Assembly (NCBI RefSeq): GCF_022201045.2 | Contig: NC_068556.1 | Location: 21,061,501-21,125,500, forward strand | From: Citrus sinensis | Lineage: Eukaryota > Streptophyta > Magnoliopsida > Sapindales > Rutaceae | DNA: 64,000 nucleotides | Reading direction: 5' to 3' | Shown: piece after piece, positions 1-9,621 of the stretch | How positions within the stretch are numbered: position 1 is the stretch's first letter | Layout: every line of letters starts with the position of its first letter | Position numbers and translations under genes: made by a program | The notes under the pieces: generated by a model | Seen by the model: the letters and a program-made list of their open reading frames with translations, nothing else | Told to the model about the DNA's origin: nothing | Databases searched by the model: none

Positions 1-520
1 TTGATGCTATTAGCGTAAGGATCAAAAGGAGGATTTAATGGCTTCCCAAATGCTTTATCAATCACTTTTGCAAATGATCCGGCACTCAAATCCAACAATG
101 GCCTTGGAAATCCTTTCACTGTCTTCTTAATAGCCCTGAAAATCAGAATAATTAATTATTTTTTTTCAACCGTTATATAACAATTGGATAAAGAGAAATC
201 ACAGTAGTTTTAAAATTGAAAGTTAGTAACTTCAAGTGGCCAACTTCTTGCCAAGCAAATTGCAAGACAAGGTCTTTAGTGAGAGGATCAAGATTGGCCT
301 TTTTGGCACCAAGGGGAGCTGGGCCTCCCAGTGTTAAGTTAGGTGCAACTTTGTCCAAGCCATAACCCAATGAACCAAACAAAAAGAACTCAGCTTCTAG
401 ATACTCTAAATTCAATGGGAACTCTAGAAGATCAACATCAGATTGTGGAAGACTTGAAGAATGGGAGCCTGGAATCAGTAACAGGATTAATGAAGCAAAA
501 ACAGAAAAGAAGGTAGCCAT
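1..520 (-). CDS. Desiccation-related protein PCC13-62-like (5' part, runs off the window)
   Basis: The ATG is at 518-520 and two exons are visible: 231-520 and 1-135, joined through a GT-AG intron (136-230). The joint reads ...QEVGHLKAIKKTVKGFPRP, as in plant PCC13-62-like proteins. The start of the protein is hydrophobic (MATFFSVFASLILLLIPG), a secretory signal peptide. It is followed by the ferritin-like region with DVDLLEFPLNLEYLEAEFF and the GGPAP and FAWQEVGHL stretches. The family was first described from desiccated resurrection-plant leaves and is probably apoplastic; its biochemical role is not settled. The C-terminal part lies beyond base 1. An in-frame upstream extension exists, but it lacks a signal peptide and reaches past the TATA-like box, so I start at 520. 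Confidence 0.85.
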
Positions 521-570
521 TGGTGTACTTTTTCTTTCACAAGTAGTGTGTTGTGTCCTCACAAAGTGGT

Positions 571-580
571 CTTTATATAG
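571..580 (-). promoter_or_regulatory. Probable TATA box of the desiccation-related gene
   Basis: On the minus strand this reads CTATATAAAG, about 50 bases upstream of the chosen ATG. It is good TATA consensus and sits where the promoter should be. Confidence 0.5.
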
Positions 581-710
581 ATGTTGTGGAGGACTAGAGG
601 TTATGAGTGAGTGAAGCATAAAAGAAGGAAGCCATTTGTAACGTACAAGTAGTTGTATCCACTGAGGTACATTGGAGTTTCCATATGAGATGTTTTTGTT
701 AGGCATATGA

Positions 711-1640
711 TCGATACAACCACCATAGACAAGTTAATTCGAGAGACAACTTAATGCAGTTTCAACATTCTGGTTGGGTTATTTTTTATTTTTTTTATAG
801 TAATTATCAATTATATATCCTTTTAAAAAATGAAAAAATAAATGAGAAGAGGATTCTATTCCTAACTAGTCAAAACTTATGAGATTTTTATTTTAAGAAA
901 TTACACTTTAATATATTAATGATCTTTCCAAATGCATGAAATTTGATAAATCAGCATGCGTTGAGAAGATCAAATTCAAAATGAAAAGGCAATACGAGCG
1001 TTGATGTAATATTTGTTGCTTGGAGTTAAATACAAAGGGATTAATGATGCCGACCAATTTGAATGAAAAATGGCGGCTTCAGTATTTTTAATTTATGATT
1101 GAACGCACTGTATACTGGGAACCAATGCAAAATGGTGATTTAAAGACTTTTGCTATTTAATGTTTCTATTCAAACCATGTCATTCTTTTTCATGAGCAAA
1201 CCTTTTGACATCTAACAGCCATCAACGGAGGTTCAAAGATAATAATTTTAGAGATGAAACCTGGATCTGAAAAAATTCGAACGTTTTGAAACCAGTCAAC
1301 AAGGAAGTCATGAACCCCGAAAACCGAGGAAAATCAGAGACCCGACCCACAACTTAGAAGTTAATCAAGCCCAACAGCCCGTGAAATTTTCGTGGAAAAT
1401 TTTCAAGAGCAAAGAAGCAAATTTTGCCCCACTAGTACTTCCAGGAAAACAGTTGGCATACGACATAAAGAAGTGTAAAACTATGTGTAATTAATAAGTA
1501 AATCCTTACGGATGGTCCCGTTTAACACAGCATTTCTGATCTGCTTGGTAGAGGATACACTTCTCATGACTACTTCCTCAAATCCTTGACCTATAAAAAT
1601 CATCATCATTGCCAAAACATTCGTACACCAATACACTTCT
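711..1640. other. Intergenic, no gene seen
   Basis: AT-rich DNA upstream of the divergent neighbours. I see no coding stretch, no terminal inverted repeats and no RNA gene. The last part is the likely promoter side of the defensin-like remnant that follows. Confidence 0.5.
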
Positions 1641-1659
1641 CTTTCATTTCATCTTTTCT

Positions 1660-2035
1660 TTTGTCTTTGGTCATCCTAGTGCTTGCTTCGGTCTCTCAAT
1701 ATCCATGTACTCGCACACTTCTGACTGCACATAGCTTGTTCTAGTTAATTGCCATGCATTTTGCACTTATGGTTAAAATTGTATTAATATCTTTAATGTT
1801 CTTCGCATGCAGTTGAAACTATTGTACCAAAAGTGAAAGCTGGTGCACGTACACAAGCTGCCATATGTGGTTGCTGTCCTGATGCGAAGGCGGGCATGCC
1901 TGAAGTATGCCATCCGTTTTACTGGGTAGTCGGTCATATATTTTCAGGCGGTGGGATAAGGAATCGCTGTTTATAAGTGTGTTTGTTCATTTAAACGTGG
2001 TATTCCTTGTAATCTACCGGCTACAATAAGATATC
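1660..2035 (+). pseudogene. Decayed defensin-like (cysteine-rich peptide) gene
   Basis: A hydrophobic signal-peptide-like stretch (LSLVILVLASVSQYPC) is encoded around 1663-1710. After an intron-like interval ending TTCGCATGCAG (about 1812), Cys-containing sequence follows, including ICGCCPDAKAG and GGGIRNRC. The block CVCSFKRGIPC near 1978-2011 matches CVCSFSDGAPC of the intact gene at 5480-5911. Exon layout and phase look the same as in that gene, but the reading is not continuous and I find no start codon, so I call it a dead or dying paralogue. It could instead be a short diverged gene that stops earlier. Overall confidence is moderate. Confidence 0.45.
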
Positions 2036-2448
2036 ATTATAAAACAATGATAGGTATCTTAACATGTAAATTTTAATTTGAAAAAGTAACGTTGTAATTA
2101 ATCATTTTATGAACACCGTAAATAAATCAATAAAATGTGTAAAATCATTTAATAGTTGATTTTTTTAAGGTCTAATCAAAATAATAATCTTTAATTTTAG
2201 CTTCAAGTTTTAAAAACACTCCTTTATCTTCATTTACTGTTCAAAAGATGAAGACAAATAAAGGGTGCATTGATTTTTTGTTTTGTTTTCCTGTCTTCAT
2301 TATGTAAAATGGGGTTAAGTTGACTAAATCATATTGGTAGTCGTAGATTACTCCTACTTTACATTAAAAATAGGCTCTTATATCAATGGATTGACATGGA
2401 AAAAGCATCATGTTCCTGTAGGGTGTTTATTCATTTGGGAAAGGAAAA

Positions 2449-2545
2449 TGCTAGGGAGCGAGAGGAACGAGAGAATGCGAGAGAAACAGCAGCAACTCTT
2501 CTCGTTCCTCTCGCTTGTTAAAATATTAAAATAATAAAAGAATGA
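2449..2545 (+). repeat. Left terminal inverted repeat of the Pack-MULE
   Basis: It pairs with the reverse complement of about 4535-4641. Shared blocks in order are TGCTAGG, CGAGAGG, AGAGAA, CAGCAGCAACT (diverged), CTCTCGTT, CTTGTTAAA and ATTAAAA. Several substitutions and small indels separate the two arms, so the insertion is not recent. Confidence 0.7.
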
Positions 2546-3899
2546 ATAAAGAAAGAGTACTTTATCGGTGCGTGCAGAGGAAAATCTTATCAATTTATCT
2601 CCAGCCCTGACTTTCGTCTCTCCCTCACGCTCCTCTCACGCAAATCGCCATCACCAAAGCGAGCTGTAAACAAGCTGGAATTAACAAGGAAGAAGAATGC
2701 TCAGAGTGGTTTGCAGGCATGGATGTCGACCCTGTCATCTGTGATCGGAGAATGTGATGATGATTACAACAATGCTTAGATCTTCTCTTAATCCATTTTT
2801 TTTAGTACGCACAAGTCTCTGATTTTATGTAAAGATATAGAAAATTTTGACTCAAAACTCCTGATAAATGTATAGCTGTATGTCATGGTAGTGTATTTAG
2901 CAGTTGTACATTATGTATTCGCTGAAAAAGCTCCTGGGACTAGAGTCCTATGAGGGCCTATTGCCAATTTTTGTGGCCCCTTATCATGAGTTGCTGTAAT
3001 AGGGATCAAGCTTTGTTTAGTTGTAATGAACATACGTAAATCAATTTGTATTATTTGTCTGCATTACAATTATTGTTGTATTATTCCCAACACCTGTGGT
3101 ATGTGCTGTTCAATATCTACACACTGCAGATCATGCGTTTGCACGTATAGGAAAAAACGATTGCCTATGCATTTTCATGGTTGGCTTTTCACATCATCTT
3201 GAGCCAACTGGCACACCAAATCGGGAGTTTTGACAACATTTAGTTGGAATCTTTATATTCGATTCTTAACCTTAAATGGTTGCGTTTGTGTGATTGGTTT
3301 GCTATGTATTAGAATATCACTACCACACTTCTGGATACCAGCATCCACTTGAACAACAGATTCAGTAAAGCACTTGCATCATGAACTTTCGTGGCTTATG
3401 ACGATGGTGTGTTGTTAAAGAAGCGCTGTAGATGAACATATTCTTATTAGGCAACTAACATAAAGAAATCGTGACTGTGATATCAGATAGCCCGATAGCT
3501 AAAATGCTACATCTAAGTGCTGCTTTTTTCCTTTTTTTTTTTTAAAACAGTTCATACTTTGGTTAGGCTGCTTCTGCGTCTTCAGGAAGCACTGAGACAA
3601 CCATATTTTTTTTTTTGAAAAATTTAGCATTTAACATAAAGATTTAGCTTCTTCCTACCTCTGGAAATGCATGCCTTTTGGGATTAGAAAAAAAAAAAAA
3701 GTTTGCATGATAAACAAAGAGAGCAGAACAGAAGAGGCAACTGAAGAAACACCCGAGAATTCCATTCAAACTAAATCCACTAAACAAAAAACTGATCTGA
3801 TTTACAAAATCAAACCCCGCATGAAGTCAGAACTCATAATATATCCCTATAACATCAATGAAAAAGACTGCTTCCTTGCCCCGTCTTTCTCTGTCGTTG

Positions 3900-4281
3900 C
3901 AATGATTTCTGGAACCAAGAAATGTTCATGATCTTCTCTATGCTCATTCTCGTTTTCGGATTCGGATCAAGGAGCTGATAAATAAGCGATCTTGCGGGCT
4001 TTGAAACAAAAGACGGGAACTGATAATCTCTCCGATTAATCTTCTTATACATAGCCAGAAGATTGCTATCATCAAACGACAGGTAACCCGCAAGCAACAC
4101 AAACAGTATCACCCCACAAGACCACGCATCGGCCACGGCTCCGTCGTACCCGCGCCGAGCCACCACCTCCGGCGCCGTGTAAGACGGCGTCCCACAAGCC
4201 ATGTGCAGCATCCCATTCTTGATCTGCTCCGGTAACGCCGACAACCCAAAATCAGAAACCTTGAGGTTCTCGTGTCTGTCG
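3900..4281 (-). pseudogene. Captured fragment of a CBL-interacting protein kinase (CIPK) gene
   Basis: The minus strand encodes the C-lobe of a Ser/Thr kinase. It opens with [17 protein letters not shown] (the DFG motif) and continues with the activation segment [38 protein letters not shown], and [19 protein letters not shown] (subdomain XI). The wording is that of plant CIPK/SnRK3 kinases. The fragment starts abruptly at about 4281, where non-kinase repeat sequence begins, and ends just after the kinase domain. It therefore lacks the N-lobe (P-loop, catalytic Lys), the HRD loop and the NAF/FISL CBL-binding region, and cannot be an active kinase. Its position between the MULE termini indicates transduplication. 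Confidence 0.75.
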
Positions 4282-4534
4282 TGAAAGGCTGCCTGGACAG
4301 GCCATGAGCAGTTGCTGGTCGCTGGCTGGAGAGGGAGGAGGCCGTGACCGGTTGCTGGCTGGAGATGGAGGAGGCCGTGAACAGTTGCTCTAGCTGGAGA
4401 GGGAGGTCGTGAACAGTTGAGAAGATAGTGATTTGCGTGAGAGAGGAAAGTGAAGAGTGAAGCCTGCGCGAGAGAGAGAGAGGAAAGTGAAAGTTGAGGA
4501 AAGTGAAAGCCTGCTAGATTTTACGCGCCATTTT

Positions 4535-4641
4535 TTTATTTAATTTTTTAATATTTTTTTAATGATTTAACAAGTGAGAGTAACGAGAGGCAAAACGGCA
4601 GCAACTGCTGCCGTTTCTCTTGTCCCTCTCGATACCTAGCA
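4535..4641 (-). repeat. Right terminal inverted repeat of the Pack-MULE
   Basis: This is the inverted partner of 2449-2545. On the minus strand it starts TGCTAGGTATCGAGAGG and ends in AT-rich sequence. The innermost part also contains a self-complementary block (GGCAGCAACTGCTGCC). Confidence 0.7.
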
Positions 4642-4812
4642 GCACTCTTTAGGAAAAATTAAAGATGATTGGTAATCTAATGTCCCAAAAAATATCATAC
4701 GGGTGCGGAGTATTGTAATTAAAAAATTGAGATTAAATCAATTAAATACAACTTTAAAATTTATTTTTAAGGAATGAATCCCCTACTTGAAAAAAAATTT
4801 ATCCAAGATTAT

Positions 4813-5080
4813 GGACTCGTTTGAATTGAGGTGTTGTAGTTTTTAAGGTACAGCTGCTATAAAAAAAACTATAATTATGAAATAAAAATTAATAATATAT
4901 AGTAAATATAAATTTTAAATAATAATTTTGACAAAATTATTAAAGATATAATATATTTTCTATGATACAAGTGAAAAATCATATCAACATAACTTCCAAG
5001 TTAAAGCAGTTAGTGTTTACCAAACACTTTAATCATGTATTTTTTAAGTTACAATTGTCTAACCTCATTTCAAATGTACT
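4813..5080. mobile_element. MITE, copy 1 of a family also present at 29990-30270
   Basis: A 270-bp AT-rich element with inverted ends (GTTTGAATTGAGGT at the left, AACCTCATTTCAAA at the right). The interior block AATAATTTTGACAAAATTA, followed by a similar AAAGATAT-type stretch, recurs in inverted orientation at 29990-30270. No coding capacity. I did not settle the target duplication, so the superfamily is open. Confidence 0.6.
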
Positions 5081-5479
5081 CTATAATTGATACTAGTGGA
5101 CAACCCCCTATGGCAGGAAACTAATTATAATACATTGATCACATGAAACTTTATATTCATCAATCTTTTCTTTTTTCATTTCTAATATGATAAAAAATCT
5201 TTATCAATGATTCTTTTCAATGAAGATATAGTTGCCTAATATTCATTATGGCATTTATATATGTTAAGAAATCATAGCCATCTTATGAATGATATTATAT
5301 ATTAATTTGGAGTACGAATCCATGATTTATGATGATTGGTTACTTACTTTTATTTCACTGAAAATTTTGTAAAAATTAGGCCTTAAAAGCCAATGTTCAT
5401 CTTCTCTTTATTACATAGTAGTATTCTACAAAAGCAAGTTGTGAGAATCACCTACCGGTCCGTCAAAGAATCAACACAG

Positions 5480-5911
5480 ATGGCCTCTCTCTCAGTTTCA
5501 ATAATTTCGTTTCTCCTTGTTCTCTCAATAGTCAATCCAGGTGTGTGTGTGTGTGTGTATATATATGAAATTAATTATTGCTTTAATTAATTACGTTACG
5601 TCTTTATTAACATTGAAATTATGGGTGTGTTGTGTGTGCATGCATATACAGTTCAAGGGTGTGAAGTAACGGTGAGGGGAGGCGGGTGCCCCGGTGATGT
5701 GGAAGAGTGCGTGAAATTGTGCGGGCCGTGCTGGCGGAGAATTGGAAAAGTAACGGCGTTTTGTCGGTCTGCCGGCGGAGGAATCCCCTTTGATGAGTGT
5801 GTTTGTTCTTTTAGTGACGGCGCTCCTTGCCCTCCACCAGATCCTCCTAGGTGTCCAGGACCGTGGTCACCACCCAGCCCTCAGATTACCTTCAATCAAA
5901 CTCATGTTTAA
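5480..5911 (+). CDS. Defensin-like secreted cysteine-rich peptide
   Basis: Two exons: 5480-5540 and 5652-5911, with a GT-AG intron in phase 1. The predicted product has 106 residues. A signal peptide (MASLSVSIISFLLVLSIVNP) is followed directly by the mature part starting at VQGCEVT. The mature part has ten Cys, including CVKLC (CxxxC), GPC and DECVC (CxC), the arrangement of plant defensin-like (LCR/DEFL) peptides. A proline-rich tail (PCPPPDPPRCPGPWSPP) extends past the Cys core and is unusual for the group. Such peptides are secreted, disulfide-bonded and serve in defence or signalling; which applies here cannot be read from sequence. The decayed relative at 1660-2035 shows that this was once a pair or larger cluster. 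Confidence 0.75.
5541..5566 (+). repeat. (GT)n(AT)n microsatellite overlapping the splice donor of the defensin-like gene
   Basis: The exon ends ...AATCCAG at 5540 and the intron opens directly with nine GT units followed by AT units. The donor dinucleotide is therefore the first unit of a length-variable repeat. Confidence 0.8.
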
Positions 5912-6995
5912 AGTTTAAACATCATTGTTTAATTGCAATAACATATAATAATTATTTATCTTTGTTTTTTTTTTTTATCTCTTTATTTTAACTCAGTTTG
6001 GTGCGCTTGATAATATTCTAGCCTAGTAATACGATACAGCTCCCTTATGCTATAATACTCATTAGACATGCATAATCTAAGCTGAACACCGTCCATTGAA
6101 CAATCTTGTACGTAAGTAAAGCATAACCGATCCATAATATTATTAGTTCTTTTCACTTTACTTATGATAATATGGTCCCCTGGCATTCATGACTCGATGA
6201 GTTTGTTGATCGATACGTAGATATCACTTGATTCACCATTCTTTATATATCAATTACAAAACAAATAAATGCACGTTAGTAGATGTCTTGAATCTTGATT
6301 ATTGCTATTCGCACGTTATGAAAATAAATATATCACTCTTTCCTACACATGTACACACATACATATATAGAGGTACGGTGGAGTATATTACAATACAATT
6401 GATTTCTTTATGGTAGCTAGAAGCTAGCTAGCAAGGGGGCATTTGCTCAATGGTTAGGGATAACGATATATGGCTTCACTAATTAATTAGTTAGTTGACC
6501 AAAAAAAAGTACAGTATAACTAATTAATTAATTAAGCCAGATCGTTACGAACATGATCTATAAAATCGTATATATAATGTATGACCTTGTGAAAAGAAAA
6601 TAAAGTTGAATAATATTACAAGCACCGGTTTTCTTGCTGCAATTAATGGGCGTCACACTGCATCTCACAAATGGTGTATCCAATTCCTTTATCGATGCAA
6701 CCCTTGAGGCATTCTTTGAAGAGTTTAGGGGTATTTTTGTAATTATAAATAAAATAATTATTTTATTTAAATTCTTTAACAAATTCTAACTATGTTGGTG
6801 TCAAAGTAGTTGATTATGTAAGTTAAAAAATTAAGATGATGTAGAGAATATGCTAAAAATTTAGGGATGGTAAGGGGTGGGGTAAGGTAGGGTGGAGAGG
6901 CCTACCATATTTTCCATCCTACTGAAAAGTTCACACTTATTCCTTATCTTATTCTCTAATAAATTTAGTGGGGGTGAGGATGGGAAAATTATTGT
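5912..6995. other. Intergenic, no gene seen
   Basis: 3' flank of the defensin-like gene followed by AT-rich DNA. A stretch from about 6868 (GGGATGGTAAGGGGTGGGG and similar) is unusually GC-rich. It has a loosely similar partner just before 8982, so it may be the remains of an older element that the CACTA element split. Confidence 0.4.
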
Positions 6996-8375
6996 CAATA
7001 CTACAAAAATAACATTTATTGACACTACAATCACTTACACTTTGTAAAAAGTGTCAGTAATTACGTACATTTGTATTATTTTTTTTGTATTTAACAAATA
7101 AATATCATAAATTAATGATATTAGTGTGTCAGTAAATTGAACATAAGAAATTATTGACACTAAAGTATCAGAGGTTAAAAAAAATTATTAAAACTTGTAA
7201 ATCTTTCAACTCGAACCTATGACTTCTAAAATTTAAAATAGAAATTATTGACACTAAAGTATCAGAGGTTAAAAAAAATTATTAAAACTTGTAAATCTTT
7301 CAACTCGAACCTATGACTTCTAAAATTTAAAATGCTTGCGTTTGGTTTGCAAACCACTAAGGCAAAGTATTATGTTAAAAATTAAAAGACAAAAGACACA
7401 AATATCATCTCACATCTCTTTTCCTCCATTCATAATATTGTGAATTAAGACATAGAAAAAAGAACTTACAAAATCCCTAGATCCACCACACCGACTAAGC
7501 AACCAAAACCTCTCCCATCACTGCTGTCATCATCTCCCTTCACCAAGATCTGGACTCTTTTGTTTCTGTCATCTCCTAAGCACCAAATAAAGTTACAAAT
7601 CCACTACCGTGACTTATGAATTTATACTGTCACTGATAGCTTATCTGCTCTTCCTCATGGTAATGACCCCTCTTATCCTTTAATTGTCTTTCATAATCTC
7701 TTTCTTGTGTTTAATTTTTTTTTTTTTTCGTTGCAGCTTTTATTATTGTTTTTAAAATGTGCTGACCTCACCTAAAAAAAAAAAAAAACCTGGACTATCT
7801 TTGTTTTTTCCATTTTTATGTGCTTTGACTATTGGGATTTGTAATTGAGGACTATAAAGACTGACATGCAACAATCATCTAGGAAACTAAAAATTGTAGA
7901 TTTTGATACAAACAATCTTTTTCATGTGATGATGTTAGAGTATGGGAGGAAAAAAAAAAACAATAGCCCACATATATATGTACATATGTGTGTGTGTGTG
8001 CGTGTGAGAGAGAGAGAGAGATTTATTCTTGATTGCTCTAATGTAGTGTTAATTAATTAATTAACTAACTATTCTCATGCATAGGAATATGATATGTACA
8101 ATTGAATTAGCATTTTCATTTTTTTATTTTGGTTTCTTTAATTCTTTCAATCTGTTGAAAGACACACACACGTGTTTATCTACACACACATAGACACACA
8201 CAATGTTTACCATAGTGTCACTATTTTGGTGATATTATAGTGTCACAAATTATTGACACTAAAAATTAGTGTCAGTGTGTTCTGACTTGAGCATTACTGA
8301 CACAATTAACAAGTATCAGTAAAAGTAATTATTGACATCAAATTGGTGTCAATAAAGCCTATTTTTCTAGTAGTG
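6996..8375. mobile_element. Non-autonomous CACTA (CMC/EnSpm) transposon, 1.38 kb
   Basis: The right end on the minus strand reads CACTACTAGAAAAATAGGCT; the left end on the plus strand reads CAATACTACAAAAATAACAT, an obvious terminal inverted pair. A 3-bp duplication TGT flanks it (6993-6995 and 8376-8378), the correct size for CACTA elements. Subterminal repeats of the type TATTGACACTA and GTGTCAGTAA occur many times in both orientations near both ends, as expected for transposase-binding arrays. There is no transposase, only AT-rich filler, a (TG)n(AG)n stretch near 7988-8021, and an internal 94-bp duplication. The left terminus carries A in the third position where the usual CACTA has C. Confidence 0.85.
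7147..7334 (+). repeat. Two tandem copies of a 94-bp unit inside the CACTA element
   Basis: The unit starts GAAATTATTGACACTAAAGT at 7147 and again at 7241, and ends in CTAAAATTTAAAAT both times. The copies look identical by eye, so this duplication is younger than the element itself. It doubles one subterminal TTGACACTAAAG motif. Confidence 0.85.
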
Positions 8376-8378
8376 TGT

Positions 8379-8982
8379 CCACATAGGAAATCCACATCCT
8401 CACTCCATTCCCACTTATTATTTTATAATAGGTATGAATACATAACTTCAGTAAATTAAAATTAGAGACTTAAATAAAATCATCATTATATTAAAAAGTA
8501 TTTAAATTATTAAAAAAATCTCCAAAAATTTGAATCAATATCCAAACTGTAAAATGTTTAGATAAATAATAACTAAAAATAAAAAAAATAATGATATGGT
8601 TTCAAATCCTTCTTTATAAACAACTTCCTCTTTTCTTTATCATTTTCATATTGCCTATGATCGTAAGGTTTATCATTCTTTTTATAAATGAACTAATGTT
8701 TTATGGTTGAATAAGAATTATATTGTAGGGTTTCTTTTAGTTACAACAATTTATATTAAGTAAAAAAAATTATTAACCAACATTATAATTGATAAAATAA
8801 AAATTAAAAGAATATTTACATATAATGAAGATTGAGATGGGGGTAGAGTGAGGAGTATGAAACTAAACCTTATCCTATTAAGAATTTGAGATTTTTTTTT
8901 TCTCATTCTCCACCCCATTTCTAAAAATTATTCAAAATTTACCCTATTTGAGGTGGGGCCTTAAATCTGTGGAGAATTTCAC
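8379..8982. other. Intergenic, AT-rich, no gene seen
   Basis: No coding stretch found. The end (about 8900-8982) carries CCACCCC and GAGGTGGGGCC patches that loosely mirror the GC-rich patch before the CACTA element. Confidence 0.4.
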
Positions 8983-8990
8983 TATTTATA

Positions 8991-9421
8991 GTAGGGGTGG
9001 CAAAAATACCCGCCCGGTCTGGACTTGGACCGCACCCAAGCGTTATAGGTAGGGTATTACCCAACTCGGGTATGAAGCCGGGCTGGTCTTGGGCATCACT
9101 TGGAAAACCCGGAGCTCGGCCCAGAACCCGGATTTTATTAAAAAATATTATAAAATATATATTATTTTAAATATTTATATTTATTTGACTCATTTATTAC
9201 ACATATATAAAATTTTAAACACTTAAAATTTATATTTTCATGTCAAATTTTATGGAAATAAATTTAAAACTTATAAAATTATCAAAAAATAAAATACACA
9301 TATAATATTAAAAAATATAAAATCTCAGGTACCCGAATTAAAACCCGACCCGGTGCCAGACTTAAAAAACCCAGCATCTAAAAATTACATCCAGACTGAA
9401 TCCGGACATTCTTGCCAATCC
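8991..9421. mobile_element. Short hAT-like non-autonomous element with perfect 8-bp duplication
   Basis: The termini pair as GTAGGGGTGGCAAAAAT at the left and GGATTGGCAAGAATG at the right end read on the minus strand. The flanks are TATTTATA at 8983-8990 and TATTTATA at 9422-9429, an exact 8-bp target duplication as hAT elements make. The ends are GC-rich (repeated ACCCG and CCCGG words) and the middle is AT-rich. No coding capacity. Confidence 0.75.
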
Positions 9422-9621
9422 TATTTATAATTTATAGATTAAAATTTTATAGAATTAAATATACACATCACAAGATATAAACGCAGACAACAAATTATAA
9501 AAATATTGAGGATGCTTGGATGGAATCATTGGGTTCGTGAACAGACCCAAATGCCCTCGCACAAATTTATATTTGGGCTGAACTTTTGGGGCTCGGTCCG
9601 CCTGCTTGACGCAAATTTATA

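Larger units (their letters stand above)
2449..4648. mobile_element. Non-autonomous Mutator-like element carrying host gene sequence (Pack-MULE)
   Basis: The two ends are long, imperfect terminal inverted repeats of about 100 bp. Both begin TGCTAGG, then have CGAGAGG, an AACAGCAGCAACT-like or GCAGCAGTTGCTGC-like block, CTCTCGTT and CTTGTTAAA, running into AT-rich sequence. The right end is fixed only to about 4641-4648. The best target duplication is AAAGGAAAA on the left (2440-2448) against TTAGGAAAA on the right, 7 of 9 matching; 9 bp is the usual MULE size. Inside there is no transposase. Instead there is a kinase-gene fragment on the minus strand and about 1 kb (2650-3650) of unrecognised, host-like sequence. 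A purine-rich degenerate tandem stretch (GGAGGAGGCCGTGA-type) lies at 4311-4420. Confidence 0.7.

Noticed and set aside
3671-3931. 86-codon plus-strand frame in the Pack-MULE
   Set aside because: Lys/Glu-rich by composition, overlaps the kinase fragment antisense, no domain.
6434-6466. tRNA/SINE-head-like word (GGGGCATTTGCTCAATGG) in the intergenic region
   Set aside because: It resembles a tRNA 5' end with an A-box, but no anticodon arm, B-box or 3' arm follows, and no SINE tail is visible.
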